A DNA stretch of 7,979 bases from positions 2,282-10,260 of the forward strand of contig DCGW01000056.1 in the NCBI GenBank assembly GCA_002315335.1, given 5' to 3'. The position numbers were made by a program, and so were the translations under genes. This stretch comes from Firmicutes bacterium UBA1768 (GTDB lineage: Bacteria > Bacillota > Clostridia > Peptostreptococcales > Anaerovoracaceae). A model generated the notes under the pieces. That model had not been told where the DNA came from. It did not search any database and saw nothing but the letters and a program-made list of their open reading frames with translations. Position 1 is the first letter of the stretch, and each line of letters starts with the position of its first letter. Of the stretch, positions 1-5,695 are shown in pieces.

Positions 1-970
1 CGTTAACCTGAAGCTTTTCGAGAGCATCCTTGACAGCCTCATATTTTTCAGTTCCAGCAGGATAAATACCGCAGTAAACCATAGACTGAACCTGTCTATA
101 TCCAGGAAGCGGCTCTGAAGTAGGGTTTTCCGTAAGGGTAATGGTATCGCCGACTCTTGCATCAGCAACCTGTTTGATGCTGGCTGTTATATAACCAACC
201 TCACCCGCCTTAAGCTCAACAAAAGGAACGGGACCCGGTGCAAGAATTCCGACCTCTGTAACCTCGTATTCCTTGCCGGTAGCCATTAGCTTTATCATGT
301 CGCCCTTCTTGATTTTTCCGTCCACTATTCGGGTGTAAATAATTACTCCCTTGTAGTTGTCGTAAACGGAGTCGAAAATCAGCGCCTTCAGCGGAGCATT
401 CTCGTCCCCTTCGGGTGCAGGAATTTTTGCAACTATAGCCTCTAAAAGGCCGTCGATATTAATTCCCTCTTTTGCTGAAACCAGCGGCGCGTCCTGAGCC
501 TCTATCGCAAGCATCTCCTCAATTTCGTCGATAGCCATCTGCGGATCTGCACTTGGCAGGTCGATTTTGTTGACAACCGGCAAAATTTCAAGGTTTTCGT
601 TGGCTGCAAGATAAGCATTGGCCATAGTCTGAGCCTCAACCCCCTGAGTTGCATCTACAATAAGCAGCGCCCCCTCGCAGGCAGCCAGGCTCCTCGAAAC
701 CTCGTAGGTAAAGTCAACATGACCGGGAGTATCTATGAGATTGAAAATGTATTCGTTGCCGTCATTTGCCTTATATACAACCCTTGTGGTCTGGAGCTTG
801 ATGGTAATTCCCCTCTCCCTCTCAATATCCATATTGTCGAGGAACTGCTCCTTCATGTCTCGCTGGGCAACAAGGCCGGTCTTCTCTAACAGCCTGTCAG
901 CGAGGGTTGATTTGCCGTGGTCGATATGGGCAATAATACTGAAGTTTCTAATATAATCTCTGTAGGACAA
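1..970 (-). CDS. lepA: Elongation factor 4 (LepA), N-terminal 323 codons, runs off the left edge
   Basis: This is the front part of LepA/EF4, a ribosome-associated translational GTPase that acts on elongating or initiating ribosomes at the membrane or in the cytoplasm. Translation of the minus strand shows all the G motifs: AHIDHGKST at about residues 14-22 (P-loop), the switch I segment RERGITI near 51-57, DTPGH at 80-84, NKID at 134-137 and SAK at 165-167. The EF-Tu-like domain II follows ([18 protein letters not shown]). The string [11 protein letters not shown] and the [10 protein letters not shown] segment are LepA-type rather than EF-G or TypA. The family is about 600 residues, so roughly half is present. 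The start is TTG at 970: an in-frame TAA at 974-976 closes the frame upstream, and no ATG or GTG occurs before the P-loop. A GGAGG lies 8 nt upstream. The gene begins 18 nt after the stop of the NAGPA-SLH gene and is probably cotranscribed with it. The call is firm; the start is well supported. Confidence 0.97.
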   Translation of the reverse strand, partial: MSYRDYIRNFSIIAHIDHGKSTLADRLLEKTGLVAQRDMKEQFLDNMDIERERGITIKLQTTRVVYKANDGNEYIFNLIDTPGHVDFTYEVSRSLAACEGALLIVDATQGVEAQTMANAYLAANENLEILPVVNKIDLPSADPQMAIDEIEEMLAIEAQDAPLVSAKEGINIDGLLEAIVAKIPAPEGDENAPLKALIFDSVYDNYKGVIIYTRIVDGKIKKGDMIKLMATGKEYEVTEVGILAPGPVPFVELKAGEVGYITASIKQVADARVGDTITLTENPTSEPLPGYRQVQSMVYCGIYPAGTEKYEAVKDALEKLQVN

Positions 971-978
971 AGGTTAAT

Positions 979-983
979 CCTCC
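979..983 (-). promoter_or_regulatory. Ribosome binding site for lepA (decides the TTG start)
   Basis: GGAGG on the minus strand, 8 nt before the TTG at 970. It sits inside a three-codon ATG-GAG-GAT-TAA mini-frame (985-974) that is in frame with lepA. That ATG cannot be the lepA start because of its TAA. Confidence 0.8.
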
Positions 984-988
984 ATTTT

Positions 989-3274
989 CTATATAATCAT
1001 TGAAATTATCTTGGCAGCTTCGCCCCTTGTAGCATAGCCCAGCGGATCGAAGTCTCCCTCAGGTCTGCCGCTCATTATGCCCTGATTTACTACCTTTTGT
1101 ACAGCCTTAAGAGCAAAGGATGAAATCTTTGACTTGTCCTTAAAGGTGAGAGCCTTTTCGGCAGCAGTCCACTTTTTGCCTTTATATATGTAGTAATTGT
1201 AGAGCATTACACACATCTGTTCTCTTGTAACTTTTTTATCCGGGCAGAAGGTTCCGTCATCGTAGCCGTTTACAACGTTATTCTTTACGCCCCAGTTTAC
1301 AACCTTGTAGTACCATTCGCTTGCAGGCACGTCCTTAAAGGTCTTTGTCGCAGTTACATTGATGTTTTCGTTGCTGTCAATTTTTGACAGCATTGTAAGA
1401 AACTGGGCTCTGGTGAGATTTTCATCAGGGCCGAAGGTTCCGTCGCCCATTCCGTTTACTATTTCAAGGCTTACCAGCTTAGTGATATAGTCCTTTGCCC
1501 AGTGGCCTTCAATATCGGAAAAATTGTTAGGATTCACTATTTTAACAGGAATAACAACCTGCTTTGTTCCCATTGAAACCGTAATATTTCCGCTTGCATC
1601 GGCATTCTTGGAGTTTGCGGTAAATACGCCGCTTTTGGTTATCGTTCCTATTGCTGAAGGACATTCCCAGGTGAAGAGCTCATCTGTATAAAGCACCTCA
1701 AGAGGCCCGAAGTTTGCACCTGTTACGTTAAAGTCAAAGGTTTCTCCCGGCTTACACTCAAGAGAGGACTTGTTTAAAGTAATGCCTATGTCCGAAATAA
1801 CGTCAATGGTAACCTTTCCTGTAAGGGTTCCCGAGGTTGCCGTAATAACAGCAGAGCCCGCTGTCTGACCTGCGGTAAATACACCATTTTCATCTATGGT
1901 TCCCATTAAGGGGTCTACGTAGTAGCTTACTGCATCGGGCAGCTCAGCCTTTTCATAATATACATTTGCGCCGTAGGAGGAAAGCTGAACCGACATTCCC
2001 GGAACAACCGAGGTCGCAACAGGATAAACCTCTATTTCTGAGGCAGCACCGCCGTCACCGGTATATACAAAGAAGAGCCCGTTTGCAACGCTTCTGAGGC
2101 TTCCCTCCGAAGGAGTGTTTACAAGTCTGGCATCGTCGCTGTAGCCTGGTTGGTATCTGGCTGTCATTGTTGTTGAGCCACCGCCGTCCATGTTTACTAC
2201 GGTTACACAGCCCCGGCTCATGAGATATGAGGTCACATCAACCGCATTCATTCCCTTGGAGCCATTGGCCTGTCTGCCGTCAACTATGAATAAGACTACG
2301 CTTCCGTCTGCTTTTATTCCTATCGCTGTTCTTGGGTTGAGAGTTTTGTCTGTTGTAAGAACCTGTCCGTCGAGCGCCATTAAGTTATATACGCCCATAG
2401 CCTCTGTGGCAGACTGCAGAGCTTCGCCGTTTTCCGCTGAAATTGTAAGAGTTACTTCGCTGCCCTCCACCATCTGGCAAAGCGGCATGTAGTAGTCTGA
2501 CTTGTTGGAGCAGGAAAGAACGAGCTGGTTGTCTGCTATTGGAGTCGAATTGGTTTCAGGATCAACCGAGGTTACCTCAGCCTTGATTGTATCACCTACA
2601 TGAAGATTTGCTGAAGAGCCGTTTTTTACGGTTAAAACAACCTCTGCACAAACTCCTGCTGTTGAGGTGTTTGCCGCGTACCTGTTGTTATATAAATGGA
2701 GTGCATTTCCGCCGCCATGAGGAACGTTGAAATATGCAGCCTTACCAGAAACGTCTGTAATTGCAGTGGTTTCTCCGTCAGCATCAGGTATTTCTCTCTT
2801 GAACGCCAGCGAAAAGCTGAGTGTCGGCTTGGAAACCTGTGCTCTTCCGTTTTTATCAAAGGTTAGTATGTATTCAGACTGGTAGCCTCCGGTAAGAAGC
2901 TCGCCGTTATGTACCACAGCTCCTCTCGGCGTACCTGTGTTTGTGTCGTAAATATCTCCGTTAATTCCGCCGATAACCTTCCAGCCTTCGTTTGAGATGT
3001 TGGAGGTCATGCTTGTAAGAGTATATTTCTTTTTTACCTGACCATTATATACATAGGGCTTGACTTTTGAGCCCACATTATTTACCTCAACAGTATAGGC
3101 ATTGACTTTTCCTCCTGCAGCGGTATTTGTTCCCGTAAGCTGGGTGAAGGTTGTGTCAGGTGCTATGTTTTTTGTGTTAGTCTGGTAAACATCGCCTATT
3201 CCGTCTACGAAGGTAAAACCGCAGAGGCTTGCAGCAAGTACCAGTGCCAGGATAAGTGTTAAAAATTTCTTCAT
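989..3274 (-). CDS. Secreted phosphodiester glycosidase (NAGPA/DUF2233) with Ig-like modules and three SLH domains
   Basis: This is a 761-residue exported surface protein. Residues 1 to about 20 form a signal peptide (MKKF followed by a hydrophobic run); the Cys at 18 does not sit in a good lipobox. The catalytic module matches the phosphodiester glycosidase family of the human 'uncovering enzyme' NAGPA. It shows INGDIYD near 104-110 with a PRGAVVHNGELL segment, NPRTAIGI at 313-320, VDGRQ at 331-335, NMDGGGST at 361-368 and VNTPSEGSLRSVANGL at 385-400. Two Ig-like (BIG2-like) modules follow at about 412-492 and 495-580, each with a GVFTA signature. Three SLH domains occupy about 582-761, with TRAQF, TREQM and TRGEA ligand-site motifs. 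Family knowledge suggests hydrolysis of a sugar-1-phosphodiester; the substrate here is unknown, and a wall polymer is my inference. The start at 3274 is preferred over an in-frame ATG at 3358 because it gives a clean signal peptide and has GGGGAG 7 nt upstream. Confidence 0.92.
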   Translation of the reverse strand: MKKFLTLILALVLAASLCGFTFVDGIGDVYQTNTKNIAPDTTFTQLTGTNTAAGGKVNAYTVEVNNVGSKVKPYVYNGQVKKKYTLTSMTSNISNEGWKVIGGINGDIYDTNTGTPRGAVVHNGELLTGGYQSEYILTFDKNGRAQVSKPTLSFSLAFKREIPDADGETTAITDVSGKAAYFNVPHGGGNALHLYNNRYAANTSTAGVCAEVVLTVKNGSSANLHVGDTIKAEVTSVDPETNSTPIADNQLVLSCSNKSDYYMPLCQMVEGSEVTLTISAENGEALQSATEAMGVYNLMALDGQVLTTDKTLNPRTAIGIKADGSVVLFIVDGRQANGSKGMNAVDVTSYLMSRGCVTVVNMDGGGSTTMTARYQPGYSDDARLVNTPSEGSLRSVANGLFFVYTGDGGAASEIEVYPVATSVVPGMSVQLSSYGANVYYEKAELPDAVSYYVDPLMGTIDENGVFTAGQTAGSAVITATSGTLTGKVTIDVISDIGITLNKSSLECKPGETFDFNVTGANFGPLEVLYTDELFTWECPSAIGTITKSGVFTANSKNADASGNITVSMGTKQVVIPVKIVNPNNFSDIEGHWAKDYITKLVSLEIVNGMGDGTFGPDENLTRAQFLTMLSKIDSNENINVTATKTFKDVPASEWYYKVVNWGVKNNVVNGYDDGTFCPDKKVTREQMCVMLYNYYIYKGKKWTAAEKALTFKDKSKISSFALKAVQKVVNQGIMSGRPEGDFDPLGYATRGEAAKIISMII

Positions 3275-3281
3275 GATAATT

Positions 3282-3287
3282 CTCCCC
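3282..3287 (-). promoter_or_regulatory. Ribosome binding site for the NAGPA-SLH gene (decides the start)
   Basis: GGGGAG on the minus strand, 7 nt before the ATG at 3274. A small perfect stem (CGGC, 4-nt loop, GCCG; 3287-3298) abuts its 5' side and shares one base with it. No similar site precedes the alternative in-frame ATG at 3358. Confidence 0.75.
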
Positions 3288-3314
3288 GGCAAGTGCCGTC
3301 TGATACGATAAATA

Positions 3315-3353
3315 CAGGCGGACAAAACTCTGTCTTTATCCGCCTGCTTTTTT
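3315..3353 (+). terminator. GC-rich hairpin with T-tract, terminator-like on the + strand
   Basis: CAGGCGGA (3315-3322) pairs perfectly with TCCGCCTG (3339-3346) around a 16-nt loop. Read on the + strand, the stem is followed by C and six T (3348-3353), which is a good intrinsic terminator. Read on the minus strand, the direction of thrS and the NAGPA-SLH gene, the stem is preceded by an A-tract and followed by the weaker TATTTATC. It would then be at best a leaky terminator or an mRNA-stabilising 3' structure for thrS. It lies in the 105-bp gap between thrS and the next gene. Confidence 0.6.
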
Positions 3354-3379
3354 GTCATTCTGAAATGAAATACTTGAGA

Positions 3380-5290
3380 CTATAATACCGCCTTTGTTTC
3401 AATCTTTTCCTTAATCATGGCAATGAAGTCGTCAACCGCAAAGGTTCCGAGCTCTCCGTCCTTACCAGAACGTACCGAAATATTGCCTGCTTCGGCTTCC
3501 TTTTCGCCTACTACCAGCATATACGGAGTCTTTTCGAGCTGAGCCTGTCTGATTTTGTACCCGATTTTTTCGTTTCTGTCGTCATACTCTACTCTGAGGC
3601 CTGCTTCCTTAAATCTGTTTACGATAGACTCTGCATATGGGTGGAATTTCTCTGCGATAGGCATAACCTTAACCTGAACCGGAGCAAGCCACATCGGAAA
3701 TCTTCCTGCGAAGTGTTCTGTGAGAATGCCGATAAATCTTTCGATGCTGCCGAAGATTACTCTGTGAATCATTACAGGTCTGTGCTTTTCGCCATCGCTG
3801 CCAACGTAGGTTAGGTCGAAGCGCTGAGGCATCTGCATATCGAGCTGTATTGTACCGCACTGCCAGGTTCTGCCAATGCAGTCCTCGAGGTGGAAGTCAA
3901 GCTTTGGTCCATAGAATGCGCCATCGCCTTCGTTGATAACGTACGGAACTCCTACCGACTCAATAGCATCCTTTAATGCTGTTTCGGCCATTTCCCACTC
4001 TTCGTCTGTACCCATTGAGTCGTCAGGTCTTGTTGAAAGCTCAACATGGTATTTGAAACCAAAGATTTTATATACATCGTCGATAAAGTTTGTTACTCCG
4101 ACTATTTCATCCTTAATCTGTTCCGGAAGCATGAAGATGTGAGCATCGTCCTGTGTAAAGGTTCTTACTCTCATCAGACCGTGAAGCGCACCCGAAAGCT
4201 CGTGTCTGTGAACCTGACCGAGTTCGCCCATTCTGATAGGGAAGTCTCTGTAGGAGTACATCTTTCTCTTATATGCAAGCATTGAGCCCGGACAGTTCAT
4301 AGGCTTTACAGCGTAGTCCTCTTCATCTATCTTTGTAAAGTACATATTGTCCTTATAGTGGTCCCAGTGGCCTGAGGTTCTCCAAAGCTGCTCGTTTAAG
4401 ATGAGAGGAGTCTTGATTTCCATGTAGCCCCTCTTTGCGTGCTCTTCTCTCCAGAATTTTTCAAGCTCATTTCTTATTATCATTCCCTTTGGCATGAAGA
4501 ACGGGAAGCCCGGGCCTTCATCAAAGATTGCGAAGAGATCCATTTCCTTGCCTATCTTTCTGTGGTCACGCTTCTTTGCTTCTTCGAGCTTTTCTATATA
4601 TTCGTCTAAGAGCTTCTGCTTAGGGAAGCAGGTTCCGTAAATCCTTTGGAGCATAGGTCTCTTTTCATCGCCTCTCCAGTAAGCACCCGCAACGCTCTGA
4701 AGCTTGATTGCCTTAACCGCACCTGTTGATGCGAGGTGAGGTCCTGCGCAGAGGTCTGTGAAGTCGCCCTGCTTATAGAAGGAAATAACAGCATCCTCAG
4801 GGAGGTCTTCTACGAGCTCAACCTTATACGGCTGATCCAGCTCTTTGAAGTATTTTATTGCTTCTTCTCTCGGCATTTCAAACCTTTCAAGAGGAAGATT
4901 TGCTGAGATGATTTTGTTCATTTCTTTTTCTATTTTTCCAAGGTCCTCTTCCGTAAGTCTGTGCTCCATGTCGAAGTCGTAGTAGAAGCCGTTTGCTATT
5001 GACGGGCCGATTCCGAACTTTACATCAGGGAAGAGCTTTTTTACTGCCTGTGCCATGATGTGTGAGGTTGTATGTCTGTATGTATCCTTAGCTTTTTCAT
5101 CATCAAACTTGAGAATTTCAAGGCTGCAATCCTTTTCGAGCTTGTAGGACATCGGCTTGACTTCACCGTCTACAACGCCGATTATTGCTTCCTTTGCAAG
5201 ACCCTGATGAATGGTCTTGGCAAATTCAAGTATTGTTTTTCCGCTTTCAGACTCTCTTACGCTGCCGTCTTTTAAAGTAATCTTTATCAT
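3380..5290 (-). CDS. thrS: Threonyl-tRNA synthetase
   Basis: This cytoplasmic class II enzyme charges tRNA-Thr with threonine using ATP. The 636-residue length is normal for the full bacterial form. The N-terminal TGS domain spans about 1-62. The editing domain, which removes mis-attached serine, has HTTSH (His73, His77) and DLCAGPH (Cys181, His185). The catalytic core runs from about 245 to 535. It contains motif 2 (HRHELSGALHGLMRVRTF, 361-378), motif 3 (around GSIERFIGILTEHFAGRFP, 514-532) and the three zinc ligands that bind the substrate threonine: Cys333 in MNCPG, His384 in DDAHIF and His509 in MIHR. The anticodon-binding domain fills about 537-636. All key residues are intact. The start has AAGGAG 5 nt upstream. 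The gene lies 42 nt downstream of the Cys-rich small gene and is probably cotranscribed with it; no T-box fits between them or ahead of that gene in this window. Confidence 0.98.
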   Translation of the reverse strand: MIKITLKDGSVRESESGKTILEFAKTIHQGLAKEAIIGVVDGEVKPMSYKLEKDCSLEILKFDDEKAKDTYRHTTSHIMAQAVKKLFPDVKFGIGPSIANGFYYDFDMEHRLTEEDLGKIEKEMNKIISANLPLERFEMPREEAIKYFKELDQPYKVELVEDLPEDAVISFYKQGDFTDLCAGPHLASTGAVKAIKLQSVAGAYWRGDEKRPMLQRIYGTCFPKQKLLDEYIEKLEEAKKRDHRKIGKEMDLFAIFDEGPGFPFFMPKGMIIRNELEKFWREEHAKRGYMEIKTPLILNEQLWRTSGHWDHYKDNMYFTKIDEEDYAVKPMNCPGSMLAYKRKMYSYRDFPIRMGELGQVHRHELSGALHGLMRVRTFTQDDAHIFMLPEQIKDEIVGVTNFIDDVYKIFGFKYHVELSTRPDDSMGTDEEWEMAETALKDAIESVGVPYVINEGDGAFYGPKLDFHLEDCIGRTWQCGTIQLDMQMPQRFDLTYVGSDGEKHRPVMIHRVIFGSIERFIGILTEHFAGRFPMWLAPVQVKVMPIAEKFHPYAESIVNRFKEAGLRVEYDDRNEKIGYKIRQAQLEKTPYMLVVGEKEAEAGNISVRSGKDGELGTFAVDDFIAMIKEKIETKAVL

Positions 5291-5332
5291 CTTTTCTCCT
5301 TACTGAATATATCTTTTCGCTTTAAACACGTT

Positions 5333-5599
5333 TTATTTCTTTATCTTTCCGATTTTTGCTGAGGTCTCCGCATAGTGGTTCCTTTCCCACACCAAAATCG
5401 GGTCGGTTGCCGTAGTATACTGTGCATATGCAGCGCAGCAGTTCGGGCAGCCGCCCAATACGAGCAAGCCCTCGTAGTCAACTCCCTCAGCTGCCAATTC
5501 AAATTCCGCCCTTCCGGCATACTCGGTTTTTATATCTTCAAGAAACTGCAGCCTGTCGTATTGTGGATTGCAGCCTCCGCAAAATTTTACTCCTATCAT
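5333..5599 (-). CDS. Small cysteine-rich protein of unknown function (CGGCNP motif)
   Basis: This 88-residue protein has no signal peptide or membrane segment, so it is probably cytoplasmic. Near the N-terminus is FCGGCNPQYDR with Cys7 and Cys10, followed by a charged, probably helical stretch at about 17-38. A hydrophobic strand (YEGLLVLGG) then leads into GGCPNCCA with Cys51, Cys54 and Cys55. The layout (strand with CxxC, helix, strand ending in a second Cys cluster) resembles small thioredoxin-like or iron-sulfur folds, and I recall similar short Cys proteins in anaerobic Firmicutes. That is an impression and not a verified family assignment. The cysteines could bind a metal or an Fe-S cluster, or do redox chemistry. 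The start at 5599 has AAGGAG 5 nt upstream and its own promoter candidate. The stop is 42 nt before thrS. The coding call is strong because of the ribosome binding site, motif spacing and position in the operon; no function is assigned. Confidence 0.85.
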   Translation of the reverse strand: MIGVKFCGGCNPQYDRLQFLEDIKTEYAGRAEFELAAEGVDYEGLLVLGGCPNCCAAYAQYTTATDPILVWERNHYAETSAKIGKIKK

Positions 5600-5631
5600 A
5601 AAAGCTCCTTAAAAGTTTATATCATTTTAAT

Positions 5632-5640
5632 ATTATACCA
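5632..5640 (-). promoter_or_regulatory. Extended -10 promoter for the Cys-rich gene and thrS
   Basis: The minus strand reads TGGTATAAT, a perfect -10 hexamer (5632-5637) with the TGn extension (TG at 5639-5640). No good -35 is present: the hexamer 17 nt upstream is TTTTAT, a poor match, which is tolerable for an extended -10 promoter. Transcription would begin near 5625, giving a leader of only about 25 nt before the ATG at 5599. It overlaps an inverted repeat. Confidence 0.65.
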
Positions 5641-5654
5641 CCCAAACGGTATAA
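5633..5654. promoter_or_regulatory. Perfect 7-bp inverted repeat overlapping the -10 box (candidate operator)
   Basis: TTATACC (5633-5639) and GGTATAA (5648-5654) are exact inverted copies around an 8-nt spacer. One arm covers most of the extended -10 element. As RNA it would be a 7-bp stem without a following U-tract, so it is a poor terminator for the upstream SLH gene. A repressor site is the more natural reading, but the short A/T-rich arms could also match by chance. No regulator gene is visible nearby. Confidence 0.4.
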
Positions 5655-5695
5655 ATAAAAGAGTGAATCGTTTTGAGATATGGGCGAAAATCAAA

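Noticed and set aside
735..956. Open frame on the + strand inside lepA
   Set aside because: It is antisense to the conserved GTPase domain, has no domain signature, and is explained as a shadow of lepA.
2190..2492. 100-codon + strand open frame opposite the NAGPA catalytic core
   Set aside because: It mirrors the highly conserved DGRQ/NMDGGGS coding region on the other strand and shows no protein features of its own.
2632..2859. 75-codon minus-strand frame inside the NAGPA-SLH gene
   Set aside because: It is an alternative frame of a well-supported coding region, with no plausible start signal.
3275..3358. N-terminal 28-codon extension of the NAGPA-SLH protein from an ATG at 3358
   Set aside because: It would place an Arg/Lys-rich segment before a complete signal peptide, lacks a ribosome binding site, and reads through the hairpin; the ATG at 3274 has GGGGAG at good spacing.
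5633..5654. Inverted repeat as an intrinsic terminator of the 758-residue SLH gene
   Set aside because: The stem is A/T-rich and is not followed by a run of T on the minus strand; its overlap with a perfect -10 box fits a regulatory role better.
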